64,000 nucleotides of DNA. Source: CBDCNH01 sp965219015 (GTDB taxonomy: Bacteria; Pseudomonadota; Alphaproteobacteria; Rhodobacterales; Rhodobacteraceae). A program made the position numbers and the translations under genes. The stretch lies in contig CBDCNH010000011.1 in NCBI GenBank assembly GCA_965219015.1, positions 1,054,001-1,118,000 of the forward strand, read 5' to 3'. Of the stretch, positions 18,101 to 28,314 are shown piece by piece. A model generated the notes under the pieces. That model had not been told where the DNA came from. It saw nothing but the letters and a program-made list of their open reading frames with translations, and searched no databases. Numbering within the stretch: the first letter of the stretch is position 1; each line of letters begins with the position of its first letter.

Positions 18101-19006
18101 CCGGCGCCGCGCGCTGCGCCTCGATGAACACGCGGCGCACGTCGGGGAAGCGGCCCTTGATGCGCTTCTCGAGCCGCGACACCGCCGCCTCCACGTCGGA
18201 GGATGTGAGCCGGTCGGCGTAGTCCACGCTCAGCGTGACGAGGATGTCGTTCGGCCCGAAATGCATGGTCAGGAGCTCGTTCTGGCGCAGGATGTCGGGG
18301 TCGTCGCGGACCATGCCCTCGATCTCGTCCACCGTGCCGCGCGCCGCGCTCTCGCCGGTGAGCAGCCCCTTGCACTCCCAGGCGAGAAAGAACGCCGTGA
18401 CCGCGAGGATCGCGCCGATCACCACCGAGGCGATGCCGTCGAACACCGGCAGCTCCCAGGTCTCGGCGATGAAGAGCCCCAGCGCCGCGACGACGAGCCC
18501 GAGGAGCGCCGCGCTGTCCTCGAAGAGGACGGTGAACACGGTCGGATCCTTGCTCGCGCGCACCGCCTGCCAGTAGCTCCGGTCGCCCTTGACCGCGCGC
18601 ATCTCCTTCAGCGCCACCCACCAGGAATAGCCCTCGAAGCAGAACGCAAGCGCAAGGACGCCGTAGTTGACGGCTGCGTTCTTGACCGGATGCGGCTCGA
18701 CGATCTTCGCCACGCCCTCGTAGACCGACACACCGGCGCCGAGGCCGAAGATGAGGATCGCGACGACGAAGGCCCAGAAATAGAGCTCCATGCCGTAGCC
18801 GAACGGATGGCTGCGGTCGGCCGGCTTCCGGGAGCGCTTCATGCCGAACAGAAGGAGCCCCTGGTTGCCGGTGTCGACGAGCGAATGAACGCCTTCGCTC
18901 AGCATCGCGGAGCTGCCGGTGATCGCGGCGGCGACGAACTTCGTCACCGCGACGAGGCCGTTGCCGGCGATGGCGGCGTAGATGACGCCCGTCGACCCCG
19001 ATTGCT

Positions 19007-19010
<4 letters not shown>
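18096..19010 (-). CDS. Cation diffusion facilitator family transporter
   Basis: A 304-residue inner-membrane metal/proton antiporter with six predicted helices and a cytoplasmic C-terminal domain. The metal-site helix 2 carries SEGVHSLVDTGNQ, and helix 5 carries VLFEDSAALLGLV in place of the usual HxxxD, as in the ZNT9/SLC30A9-like branch. The metal therefore cannot be assigned. The conserved DRSHPFGYGMELYFW precedes helix 3. The ATG overlaps the stop of ugpC (ATGA), which puts it as the last gene of a phosphate-type operon. A longer upstream reading frame runs into ugpC but lacks a credible start. Confidence 0.87.
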
Positions 19011-20068
<1,058 letters not shown>

Positions 20069-20069
20069 G

Positions 20070-20918
20070 CTACTTCTCCGTCTCGACGAGGCCGCGCACG
20101 AAGAGGCGCTGCATCGCGATCACCACGAGCACCGGCGGCAGCATGGCGAGCACCGCCGCCGTCATCACCGCGTTCCACTGCGGATCGCCGTCGGCCACGT
20201 CGGCCATGCGCTTGATGCTCGCGACGATGGTGTAGTAGCGCGCGTCGGTGGTGATGAGGAGCGGCCAGAGGTACTGGTTCCAGCCGTAGATGAAGAGGAT
20301 CACGAAGAGCGCCGCGATGTTGGTCCGCGAGAGCGGCAGGAGGATGTCGCGGAAGAACTTCATCGGCCCCGCGCCGTCGATCCGCGCCGCCTCCATCAAT
20401 TCGTCGGGCATGGTCAGGAACACCTGGCGGAAGAGGAACGTGGCCGTCGCCGAGGCGATGAGCGGGATCGAGAGCCCGGCGTAGCTGTTGAGCATCCCGA
20501 GGTCCGCGACGACCTGGAACGTCGGCACGATGCGGACCTCCACGGGCAGCATCAGCGTGGCGAAGATGGCCCAGAACGCCGCCTGCCGGAACGGGAAGCG
20601 GAAGTAGACGATGGCGAACGCGGAGATCACCGAGATGGCGATCTTGCCGCAAGCGATGGCGAGCGCCATCACGAGGCTGTTGAGCATCATGCCCCCGAGC
20701 GGCGGCGCCCCCGAGGTGGTCATGCCGCGCCCGAGCATCGCGCCGTAGTTCTCCGCCGCCTGCGCGCCCGGCAGGAGCGGCAGCGTGCCGCGCAGGAAGT
20801 CGCCCGGCCCGTGCGTCGAGGCGACGATCGCGATCCAGACCGGGAACACCACGAGGAGCACGCCGAGGATCAGCACCAGATGCGCGAGCACGTCGAGCCA
20901 GCGGCGGTTTTCGACCAT
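20070..20918 (-). CDS. ugpE: sn-Glycerol-3-phosphate ABC transporter permease UgpE
   Basis: A 282-residue permease with six predicted membrane helices. The cytoplasmic coupling loop EAARIDGAGPMKFFRDILLP is the EAA motif that docks on UgpC. FIYGWNQYLWPLLITTD near the C-terminus is typical of UgpE. The start is joined to the stop of ugpA (20918 shared). Second membrane subunit of the importer. Confidence 0.92.
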   Translation of the reverse strand: MVENRRWLDVLAHLVLILGVLLVVFPVWIAIVASTHGPGDFLRGTLPLLPGAQAAENYGAMLGRGMTTSGAPPLGGMMLNSLVMALAIACGKIAISVISAFAIVYFRFPFRQAAFWAIFATLMLPVEVRIVPTFQVVADLGMLNSYAGLSIPLIASATATFLFRQVFLTMPDELMEAARIDGAGPMKFFRDILLPLSRTNIAALFVILFIYGWNQYLWPLLITTDARYYTIVASIKRMADVADGDPQWNAVMTAAVLAMLPPVLVVIAMQRLFVRGLVETEK

Positions 20919-21802
20919 CAGTACGCGACCCGGCGCTCGACAAAGCGGAACTGCGCGACCGTCAGCACCACGACGATGGCCATCAGCACCACCGACTGCG
21001 CCGCCGAATAGCCGAACTGAAGCCCGCGGAAGCCATCGTCATAGACCTTGTATACTAGAATATTAGTTGCCTGCGACGGCCCGCCCCGCGTCGTCGCGTC
21101 GATCACCGCGAAGGTGTCGAACATCGTGTAGACCACATTGACGACGAGGAGGAAGAACGTCGTCGGCGACAGGAGCGGGAAGGTGATGGTGAAGAACCGC
21201 TTCACCGGCCTCGCGCCGTCGATGGCGGCGGCCTCGATCAGCGATGCCGGGATCGCCGCGAGCCCCGCGACGAAGAAGAGGAAGTTGTAGGAGATCTGCT
21301 TCCAGGCCGCGGCGACGACGACGAGGATCGTGGCGTCGCGACCGTTCAGCGAGTGGTTCCATGCGTAGCCGAAGCCGCGCAGCACGTAAGGAAGGATGCC
21401 GATCGTGGGGTTGAAGATGAACCACCACAGGATGCCCGCGACCGCCGGCGCGACCGCGTAGGGCCAGACGAGAAGTGGCACGTAGCCCTTGGCCGAGCGC
21501 ACCATCCGGTCGGCAGCGAGCGCCAGCACCAGCGCCGGGAGCATCGCCAACGCTGCCACCGACACTGCGAACACCACCGTCACGCCAAGGGAGTGCAGAT
21601 AGGCCGGGTCGTGCAGCAGCCGCGCGTAATTCGCGAGACCGACGAAGCTCGTCGAGGTGCCGAACGCGTCCTCGCGGAGGAACGACTGCCGGACCGCCTG
21701 CGCCGCGGGCCAGAAGAAGAACACGCCCGTGACCAGGAGCTGCGGGGCCACGAGCGCGTAGGGCAGCGCCCTGCCGGAGAAGATCGCGCGCCGGGTCTGC
21801 AT
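20918..21802 (-). CDS. ugpA: sn-Glycerol-3-phosphate ABC transporter permease UgpA
   Basis: A 294-residue permease with six predicted helices. The EAA loop is EAAAIDGARPVKRFFTITFP. The block VVYTMFDTFAVIDATTRGGP and the end QFGYSAAQSVVLM match UgpA-type subunits. It lies between ugpB (18-base gap) and ugpE (1-base overlap). Confidence 0.92.
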   Translation of the reverse strand: MQTRRAIFSGRALPYALVAPQLLVTGVFFFWPAAQAVRQSFLREDAFGTSTSFVGLANYARLLHDPAYLHSLGVTVVFAVSVAALAMLPALVLALAADRMVRSAKGYVPLLVWPYAVAPAVAGILWWFIFNPTIGILPYVLRGFGYAWNHSLNGRDATILVVVAAAWKQISYNFLFFVAGLAAIPASLIEAAAIDGARPVKRFFTITFPLLSPTTFFLLVVNVVYTMFDTFAVIDATTRGGPSQATNILVYKVYDDGFRGLQFGYSAAQSVVLMAIVVVLTVAQFRFVERRVAY

Positions 21803-21820
21803 CGGCTCGGCGCGCGCGGG

Positions 21821-23137
21821 TCAGTTCGCGGCCTGGAAGTCGCGCAAGAGCGCGTCGCCGCGCGCGTCGACCGCGTCCAGCGCCTCCTTCGCCGTCGCCT
21901 TCCCGGCCAGCAGGTTCTGGAACTCCTCGTCGATGATGTCACGGATCTGCACATAGTTGCCGAAGCGCAGCCCCTTCGAGTTGACCGTCGGCTTGTTGAG
22001 CGTGATCTCCCGGATCGCGACCTCGGAGCCGGGGTTGGCGTCGTAGTAGCCCTGCTCCTTGCCGAGCTCGTAGGCGGCCTCGGTGATCGGCAGGTAGCCC
22101 GAGAACTGGTGCCAGTCGGCCTGGACCTTCGCGGAGGAGAGGTAGGTGAAGAAGTCGCCGACGGCCTTGTACTCCTCCTCCGGGCGGCCCTGCATCACCC
22201 ACAAGGTCGCGCCGCCGATGATCGTGTTCTGCGGCGCGCCCTCGACGTCGTCGTAGTAGGGCAGCATGCCGTAGCCGACCTCGAAGTCCTTGGTGTTCTC
22301 GATGATGCCCGCGCGGCTCGCCGACGAGCCGAAGAAGATGGCGCATTCCTGGCTGTAGAACTTTGGCTTCGCATCCGCACCGCCGACCGGCCCGCCGTAC
22401 TGGAAGAGCCCCGAGTCCTGCCATTTCTTGAGGTTTTCCCAGTGCGTCTCCTGGACCGGCCCCGCGAACTCGAGCTCGGCGTCGAGCCCGCCGAAGCCGT
22501 TCTCCTCGGTCCCGATCGGCTGGTTGTGCCAGGCGGAGAAGTTCTCGAGCTGGATCCAGCTGATCCACTCGGTCGTGAAGCCGCATTTCGCGGCGCCCGA
22601 CGCCATGATCTTCTGGCCGTCGGCCTCGAGCTCGGCCCAGGTCTTCGGCGGCGTCTCGGGGTCGAGCCCGGCCTTCTCGAACACGTCCTTGTTGTAGTAG
22701 AGGATCGGCGTCGAGGAGTTGAACGGCATCGACAGCATGTTGCCGTCGGTGTCGGTGTAATAGCCTACGACGGCGGGCAGAAACGCCGCCGGGTCGAATG
22801 GCTGGTCGGTGTCTTTCATCAGCTGGAAGACCGGGTAGACCGCACCCTTGGCGGCCATCATCGTGCCGGTTCCGACCTCGAAGACCTGCACGATCGCGGG
22901 CTGCTCCTTAGCGCGGAAGGCGGCGATGGCGGCGGTCAGCGTCTCGGGGTAGGTGCCCTTGTAGGACGGGACGACCTCGTACTCATCCTGCGATGCGTTG
23001 TAGCCCGCGACGATCTCCTCGAGCTTCTGGCCGAGTTCGCCGCCCATCGCGTGCCACCACTGGATCTGCGTCTTGGCCTCCGCCGCCGTCAGCGACGCCG
23101 CGAGTGCCAGCGCCGAAACCGTCATCGTCCGAAGCAT
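21821..23137 (-). CDS. ugpB: sn-Glycerol-3-phosphate ABC transporter substrate-binding protein
   Basis: A 438-residue periplasmic binding protein. The signal peptide is MLRTMTVSALALAASLTAAEA-K. UgpB hallmarks are IQWWHAMGGELGQKLEEI at the mature N-terminus, FNSSTPILYYNKDVFEKAG and FHQFSGYLPIT-like text near residue 345 (WHQFSGYLPITEAAYEL). It binds glycerol-3-phosphate or glycerophosphocholine-type phosphodiesters. First gene of ugpBAEC, preceded by GGGGGA. A Pho-box-like direct repeat lies 60-80 bases upstream, so induction under phosphate limitation is expected. Confidence 0.93.
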   Translation of the reverse strand: MLRTMTVSALALAASLTAAEAKTQIQWWHAMGGELGQKLEEIVAGYNASQDEYEVVPSYKGTYPETLTAAIAAFRAKEQPAIVQVFEVGTGTMMAAKGAVYPVFQLMKDTDQPFDPAAFLPAVVGYYTDTDGNMLSMPFNSSTPILYYNKDVFEKAGLDPETPPKTWAELEADGQKIMASGAAKCGFTTEWISWIQLENFSAWHNQPIGTEENGFGGLDAELEFAGPVQETHWENLKKWQDSGLFQYGGPVGGADAKPKFYSQECAIFFGSSASRAGIIENTKDFEVGYGMLPYYDDVEGAPQNTIIGGATLWVMQGRPEEEYKAVGDFFTYLSSAKVQADWHQFSGYLPITEAAYELGKEQGYYDANPGSEVAIREITLNKPTVNSKGLRFGNYVQIRDIIDEEFQNLLAGKATAKEALDAVDARGDALLRDFQAAN

Positions 23138-23187
23138 GTCCGTCCCCCAAATCAGCTTTGCCCGGCATTAGCTTGACCGGGTGTAAG

Positions 23188-23220
23188 CATTGCAACCGTT
23201 TTGTGAAGCTTTGATGACAG
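23188..23220 (-). promoter_or_regulatory. Candidate Pho box (PhoB site) upstream of ugpB
   Basis: On the minus strand, two 11-base direct repeats, CTGTCATCAAA (23220-23210) and GCTTCACAAAA (23209-23199), match the PhoB consensus CTGTCAT plus A/T spacer at the exact 11-base period. A weaker third unit is CGGTTGCAATG (23198-23188). A plausible -10 (GCTAAT) lies downstream. ugp operons are classic PhoB targets, so position and content agree. Confidence 0.72.
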
Positions 23221-23229
23221 ACACCGGGC

Positions 23230-24867
23230 TCAGGTCAGCGCGTCGGCAAGCCGCTCAAGCAGCCCCATGCCGCGCAGCGTCCTGACCGGGTAGTCCGGAT
23301 CGTTCAGCATCCGGTCGAGTGTGAAGTCCGGTTCCGCGCGCGCCAGCGTGGCGGCGGCCTTCAGCGCCGCGCGCGTGTTGCCGGAGGCCGCGTGAAGCGC
23401 GATGAGATGCCGCTGCGCGGGTCGAAAGTCCGGGACGAGCATCGCCGCCGAGGTGCCCGCCGCGATCGCCTCCTCGTGCCTGCCGGTGGCCGTGCAGACG
23501 ATGCAATGATTGAGATCCCACCAGTGCCGGAACTGCGAGCGCTCGGCGATACGGCGCCCGATCAAGGACAGCCGGTAGGCCTCGGAATGCTCGCCCGTCA
23601 TCGTCGCGGCGATCGCGGCGGCCTGCCATCCGAAGGCGTTCGACGGGTTGAGCGCGATGGCGCGCCTTGCAAGGTCGGCGGCACCCGCGGCATCGCCGAA
23701 GACCGCCGCGCGCATCTGCGCCAGAAGTGCGAGAACCTGCGGATTGTCGCCGGCCATCTCGAGCGCATGGCGGCCGAGCGTATCGGCCTCCTCGCGTGCC
23801 TCCACCGTGTTCGGGATCAGCCGCTCGATGAGCTGCACGGTGCGGAAAAATGCGCGCCACGCAAGATGCACGCCGAGCGGATCGGCCTCGTGCGCCTGCG
23901 CCATCAGCCGGTCGGCCTCGACGAGCCCCGGCCCCGAGAACCCGAACGTCCGCGTAAGCGCGAGCCGCATGAGTCCCGCGGCGCGGTTCTCGGCGCGCGC
24001 CACGCCGGCCGCGAGCGGCAACTGCGCCAGAACGCGCTCGGTCGCCTCGAACGCCGCCTGCGAGACGATGGCGCCGGTTTCGATCTCGTCGATCACGCTC
24101 TCGATGCGGTAGAGTCGCGAAAAGAGCACGCGCTTCGTGGCGCCGTGGACGACGCGGATCAGCACGGCACTCGCGGGCCCGTGGGCGGCGAACGAGCACT
24201 CGACCTCGAGGTCCGCCGTCGTTCCGGAGCCGCTCGGGTCGCGCGCCGCCTCGAGCCAGGCGCTGACCTGCTCGGAGATCCCCTGCCCGATCCGGTCGGT
24301 CATGACGGTGCCGAGCATCGCGGCGAGGTCCGAGCCCGCCTCCGGTCCCACCTCAACCGTGCGACCACGGATCGAGATGCCCGAACGGGCGGGCCGCGCG
24401 ATCTCGGCGAAGCCGTCCGACGGCACGAGCATCGTCCCGTCGGACAACGCGCTATGGCCGCGTCCGTGCCGCGCTCGTTCCTGCCGCAGCCAGCTCTCGA
24501 ACTCCGGGTCGCGCACGTCGATGCCTTCGAGGAGATCCGCCTGCGGGTCGTCCGAGGTGACGATGCGGATGCTCTCAGGATCGAGCCAGACCGACGTGCG
24601 GTCGGCTTCAAGAACGCCCCGACCGAACGAGCGACGGATCTCGCTCAGCGTCTGCCTGAGGCTCGCGCCCGCCTGTTCCGCGCCGCGCGTCGACCAGAGC
24701 TTGTCCTCGACCCAGCGGCGCGGCCGGCGATGGCCCGGCGCGAGCGCCAGCAGCGCCAGCAGCCCCTGCGCCTTCTTGCCCGAAGGGGTGCAATCCTCCT
24801 CCGTCGCATCGAGCGCACGGAGCGGACCGGAGATGATGAGCGCCACAGGGGTCGCGACAATCGGCAT
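23230..24867 (-). CDS. SARP-type/TPR regulator-like protein
   Basis: A 545-residue protein. The N-terminal 100 residues resemble a winged-helix SARP/OmpR-type DNA-binding domain (KKAQGLLALLALAPGHRRPRRW, GASLRQTLSEIRRSFG), as in BTAD and adenylate-cyclase-like regulators of alphaproteobacteria. A middle segment (residues 190-280) looks like the family's conserved domain for adenylate-cyclase-associated regulators. Residues 330-540 hold TPR-like helical repeats (AADLARRAIALNPSNAFGWQAAA). It probably regulates the divergent haloperoxidase-type gene (inference from the shared 185-base intergenic). No membrane segment and no cyclase catalytic residues were seen. Confidence 0.72.
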   Translation of the reverse strand: MPIVATPVALIISGPLRALDATEEDCTPSGKKAQGLLALLALAPGHRRPRRWVEDKLWSTRGAEQAGASLRQTLSEIRRSFGRGVLEADRTSVWLDPESIRIVTSDDPQADLLEGIDVRDPEFESWLRQERARHGRGHSALSDGTMLVPSDGFAEIARPARSGISIRGRTVEVGPEAGSDLAAMLGTVMTDRIGQGISEQVSAWLEAARDPSGSGTTADLEVECSFAAHGPASAVLIRVVHGATKRVLFSRLYRIESVIDEIETGAIVSQAAFEATERVLAQLPLAAGVARAENRAAGLMRLALTRTFGFSGPGLVEADRLMAQAHEADPLGVHLAWRAFFRTVQLIERLIPNTVEAREEADTLGRHALEMAGDNPQVLALLAQMRAAVFGDAAGAADLARRAIALNPSNAFGWQAAAIAATMTGEHSEAYRLSLIGRRIAERSQFRHWWDLNHCIVCTATGRHEEAIAAGTSAAMLVPDFRPAQRHLIALHAASGNTRAALKAAATLARAEPDFTLDRMLNDPDYPVRTLRGMGLLERLADALT

Positions 24868-24918
24868 GGTGCGCCTGTCTGGAGGACGGCACTCGAAAGC
24901 ATGTCAACAATGTAAGCT

Positions 24919-24947
24919 CATATACCAGCGCGAAGCTCGCCGCACAA
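24919..24947 (-). promoter_or_regulatory. Candidate sigma-70 promoter for the SARP/TPR-like gene
   Basis: On the minus strand, -35 TTGTGC (24947-24942), a 17-base spacer, and -10 TATATG (24924-24919). It lies about 50 bases before the ATG at 24867. The interval is distinctly A/T-richer than the surrounding DNA. Confidence 0.45.
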
Positions 24948-25052
24948 TTCCCGTGAAAAAAGCGTAAAATCAAGCCCGGCGCCGCCCTGGCGGTTTGACG
25001 GCACCCGGAGCCCCGCGGCACGTTCGGCAAGGGTCGCTCAAAGGAAAGCCGT

Positions 25053-26150
25053 ATGGGAAGTCAGGGGTCGCAGGGCAGCCAAGGCTCGCAAGGCAGCCAA
25101 GGCTCGCAGGGAAGCCAGGGATCGCAAGGCAGCCAGGCCGCGAACGCGACCTCGGGGGCGACCTCCTTCGCGCTGGCGTCGGCGATCGCCACGACGCACG
25201 ACGGCATCGCCGGCGACTGGCCCGACGACGCCACGAGACGGACACCGTCGCTCCGCAACCGCGCGGCCTGGCCCGCGTTCGAGGTCATGGGGCCGGGACC
25301 GCGCAGGACGGTGCTGGACCGGCTGCTCCTCGGCCTCGTGACGATCGACCTGTCGGTCGAGGGCACGGCCGAGGTGCGGACGAGCGATCCGGCCGCCACC
25401 GGGTCGCTCGTCACGCTGACGCGACCGCTGCCCGCGGTGGACAAGGCTCAACTGGCCTACCTGAGGACGGCCGCCGACCTGCGGCCGGACCGGCTCGGCG
25501 AGATCATCGCGCAGCAGACCGACATCCTGTCGTTCTTCGGCGCGATCGCCTGGCTCGACGGCGAGGGGACGCGGTGGACGCTCGAGCTCCTCCGCGGCGT
25601 CCTCGACCTGTGCAATACCGTCGAGATGGCGATCAAGCATCACGTGGACCATCCGCGCCCGATCCAGTTCGCGCCCGAGCTGCAACCCGTCGTGCAAACG
25701 CCCGGACACGGCAGCTGGCCATCCGGTCACGCCACCGAGTCGTTCGCCGTCGCCACCGTGCTCGACGCGCTGCTGGAGCCCGCGCTTGCCGGCGTCTGGC
25801 CCGCCGACGCCAGCGTCATCAACTACAGCCAGTCGATGCGGCTTGCGGCGCGGATCGCGTTCAACCGGACCGTGGCGGGCGTGCATTTCCCGACCGACAG
25901 CATGGCCGGCGCGGTACTCGGCCTGACGCTCGGGGAGCTGGTGGTCAACGCGGCGACCGGGCAGGTGCAGACGCCGGCGCGGACCTTCGACGCCTCGGCC
26001 TATTCGGGCGATTTCAGCCTGCCCGTCCTGCGCGCGGCGCTGACCGATGGAACCGTGCCGTCGCAGCTCGAAGCCATCGCGCCGGCCGCGGACGGGTCCG
26101 TCCTGCGGACCCTCTGGACCCGGGCGCGCGCCGAGGTCACCAGCGCCTGA
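25053..26150 (+). CDS. PAP2/vanadium-haloperoxidase superfamily protein with N-terminal Gly-Ser-Gln repeat
   Basis: A 365-residue enzyme. After Met come nine Gly-Ser-Gln triplets (residues 2-28), then a helical domain carrying all three vanadate/phosphate-site motifs. These are Lys195-x6-Arg202-Pro203 (KHHVDHPRP), Pro223-Ser-Gly-His226 (WPSGHATES), and Arg272-x5-His278-x3-Asp282 (RTVAGVHFPTD). These bind phosphate in acid phosphatases and vanadate in haloperoxidases. The protein lacks a signal peptide, and sequence alone does not separate the two activities. ATG 25053 has AAGGA at 25041-25045. The end overlaps the convergent subtilase stop by 14 bases. It is divergent from the SARP-like regulator. 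Confidence 0.85.
   Translation: MGSQGSQGSQGSQGSQGSQGSQGSQGSQAANATSGATSFALASAIATTHDGIAGDWPDDATRRTPSLRNRAAWPAFEVMGPGPRRTVLDRLLLGLVTIDLSVEGTAEVRTSDPAATGSLVTLTRPLPAVDKAQLAYLRTAADLRPDRLGEIIAQQTDILSFFGAIAWLDGEGTRWTLELLRGVLDLCNTVEMAIKHHVDHPRPIQFAPELQPVVQTPGHGSWPSGHATESFAVATVLDALLEPALAGVWPADASVINYSQSMRLAARIAFNRTVAGVHFPTDSMAGAVLGLTLGELVVNAATGQVQTPARTFDASAYSGDFSLPVLRAALTDGTVPSQLEAIAPAADGSVLRTLWTRARAEVTSA
25056..25136 (+). repeat. 18-base tandem repeat encoding (Gly-Ser-Gln)9
   Basis: 81 bases, 4.5 units of 18 bases. The serine codons alternate strictly between AGC/AGT and TCG, so the true DNA unit is 18 bases rather than 9. All units are in frame, so copy-number change would lengthen or shorten the tail without a frameshift. 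Confidence 0.9.
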
Positions 26151-28110
26151 GCGCGTCGATCGGACGCCCGTCGTCGATCGTCCCGAAGCCCGTCTGCGCG
26201 TCGAACGCGCCGGGAGCCCGGCCCAGGACCGAACCGGCGTCCGACGGCCCCGGCGCCCCCAGCGCGATGCCTGCAAGCCCGCGTGCCAGGCGGGGCGCGG
26301 CAGCACTCGAGCCCGAGAGCGCGCGCACCGAGCCCGTGTAGGTTCCGGCCGCGAGCACGCCCGGCAGGGCCGGCGCATCGTCGGCGATCGCCGAGAGGAC
26401 CACGCGCGGCGTCGTGTCGGCCGATCCTGCCGAGGCGTATCGTGCCGCGTGCCTCTTCTGCCACGATACGGCGCCGGCGGCGTGGACGCGACCGAGCCCG
26501 TGCGACGCGTAGGCGGTCTGCGTGCCGGCAGGACCGATGGGCGAGCCGGGGCCGTACCCGGTCCAGGAGTGCCGGACCGGGTTCCATGCGTGCGCGGCAG
26601 GATGCTCGAGGTAGGCTTGCCGACCGCGGAGCCGGTAGCCCGGCACGGTGTCGCCGCGCTGCACCTCGATGCGGAGCGGTTCCGTGGTTCCGCCGAGGAT
26701 CAGCCGCCAGCGCCCGGCCGGTGCCAGCGCGATGTCGCCACCGGCGTCGAAGGGCAGGTCCGATGCCGTGGGCGAGAAGGCGAGCACCAGAACGTGCCCG
26801 TGCCCGTAGACGTCGGGCTCGTCGACATGGGTGATGGTGCCGATCCGCGCGTTCTGACGGTCGAGCAGTGGCTCGCCGAGGCCCGGAGCCGGAGCGGCGC
26901 CCGCCCAGGCCGCGCTGCCGTCCGGGCGCAGGAGCGTCAGCGTGAGCTCCGGGCCGGGGCTGCGGATCTCGACGAAGGAGGCGGCAAAGCCATCGGGTTG
27001 CAGGCGGATGTCGATGGCGCCGTCGCCGAGGCGTGCTGCCTGCCGCCCCTCGCCCCAGTTGCCGAAGGCGAGGACCAGGCGCGTCTCGCGTCCGGTGGCG
27101 GCCGACCAGCCGTCGAGAAGGCCGCGGAGCACGGTTTCCACGAAGCCCATGCCGTCCTTGCGGCCCGCGAGGACGCCGAAGCTGAGGTTGATGACCACGG
27201 GGCCCGTCCCGCCGATCTCGATGGCGCGGGTCAGAACCCAGATGACGGCCTCCACGATCGGGAGCTCGAGCCGCAGGCCCGAGGTGTCCTCCACGGCCGC
27301 AGGTGGCAGCTGCACGCCGAGCATGTCGCGGAACGGCGGCGCGCTCTGCGGATCCTCGCCTGCGAAGAGGTCGGCCACGTGGGTGCCGTGGCTGAAGCCG
27401 AACGCGGTGGTCTGGCGCGCGGCCGACGGGGCGAGGCTGGCATTGAGCCGCGCGTAGACCGAGGCCTCGTCGTCCTCGCCGAGCAGGTGGTCGATGTCCT
27501 GCGGCCCGAGCCCGAGGCCCATCGCGAAGTAGGGCACCTTGGGTGGCGTCACGGGATCGAAGGACTGCAGCCAGAGGCCGGCGAAGCGGCTGCGGAGCGT
27601 GGCGCCCTCACGGAACGTGAAGCGGCGGTTGAGAAAACCGATCCCGTCGTCGATCACCGCGCGGAGCGGGATGTCCCGCGATGCTCGCGCGTCGTCGACG
27701 GGCATCGCGGCGAGCGCCTCTTTGGTGGGCCCCTCGACCGCCTCGCCGATGTGGAGCACGCGCCAGAGCGGCGCGCCTTCGAGCACCGCGGCACCCTCGC
27801 GCTGATAGATCGTCAGCGAGGTCTGCCAGGCCTCGGCGTCCTTCCGGCGCTCCGGGCCGCGGCGATGGAGATCGAGCACGCGGGCGGCGTTCTCCTCGAT
27901 CAGAAGGCGCGAGCGGTCGCGGGCGAGGTCGAGGAGCGCCGCGGCCGCCTCCGCGAGGCGATCCGGGTCGAGCTCGAGGAAATACGGCCGGTACGCCGCT
28001 TCGCGCCTGACGCCGCTGATCTTGTCGCGCTGCGTGCGGAGCTCTGCGGCCCAGTCGAGATAGGGCGAGATCCGTGGCGGTTGCGCTTCGTCGCGACCCG
28101 TGATGGCCAT
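26137..28110 (-). CDS. S8 family subtilisin-like serine peptidase
   Basis: A 657-residue protein with a complete subtilase triad: Asp154 (AVIDDGIGF), His241 (FSHGTHVADLFAG) and Ser602 (LSGSSAAAPRLARG, replacing the usual GTSxAxP). The oxyanion Asn is probably in FGNWGEG. About 150 residues precede the catalytic domain, and some 270 residues are inserted between the Asn region and the Ser, including a beta-rich segment. No signal peptide is visible, so it may act in the cytoplasm or be exported by another route. It is divergent from the haloperoxidase (204-base gap) and convergent with the PAP2 gene (14-base overlap). Processing of one of those neighbours is a reasonable guess only. Confidence 0.85.
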   Translation of the reverse strand: MAITGRDEAQPPRISPYLDWAAELRTQRDKISGVRREAAYRPYFLELDPDRLAEAAAALLDLARDRSRLLIEENAARVLDLHRRGPERRKDAEAWQTSLTIYQREGAAVLEGAPLWRVLHIGEAVEGPTKEALAAMPVDDARASRDIPLRAVIDDGIGFLNRRFTFREGATLRSRFAGLWLQSFDPVTPPKVPYFAMGLGLGPQDIDHLLGEDDEASVYARLNASLAPSAARQTTAFGFSHGTHVADLFAGEDPQSAPPFRDMLGVQLPPAAVEDTSGLRLELPIVEAVIWVLTRAIEIGGTGPVVINLSFGVLAGRKDGMGFVETVLRGLLDGWSAATGRETRLVLAFGNWGEGRQAARLGDGAIDIRLQPDGFAASFVEIRSPGPELTLTLLRPDGSAAWAGAAPAPGLGEPLLDRQNARIGTITHVDEPDVYGHGHVLVLAFSPTASDLPFDAGGDIALAPAGRWRLILGGTTEPLRIEVQRGDTVPGYRLRGRQAYLEHPAAHAWNPVRHSWTGYGPGSPIGPAGTQTAYASHGLGRVHAAGAVSWQKRHAARYASAGSADTTPRVVLSAIADDAPALPGVLAAGTYTGSVRALSGSSAAAPRLARGLAGIALGAPGPSDAGSVLGRAPGAFDAQTGFGTIDDGRPIDALRRW

Positions 28111-28314
28111 CGGTGCCTCCTTGCGCCGGATGCCGCATCGGAGGCCCGCCGGCCCGCCGCCGTCAACGCAGGCTCCCGCGCTTTTGCGGGTTTTTCACGG
28201 AAGGCTTGCAGAAAGCCGATCGCCGGAGCCGCGAGGTGCCCGAAAAATCACGCTGGGCTCACGCGCCATCACCAGGCTTCGGGACGTCGATCCTCAAACC
28301 AAGGAGCCTTCGTG

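Noticed and set aside
25056..25136. Possible CRISPR-like or VNTR array
   Set aside because: Units are contiguous without spacers and fully coding; it is a coding tandem repeat.
26047..28314. In-frame 5' extension of the haloperoxidase frame to 26047
   Set aside because: The extension is antisense to the subtilase and lacks a ribosome site; the ATG at 28315 has AAGGAG at the proper distance.
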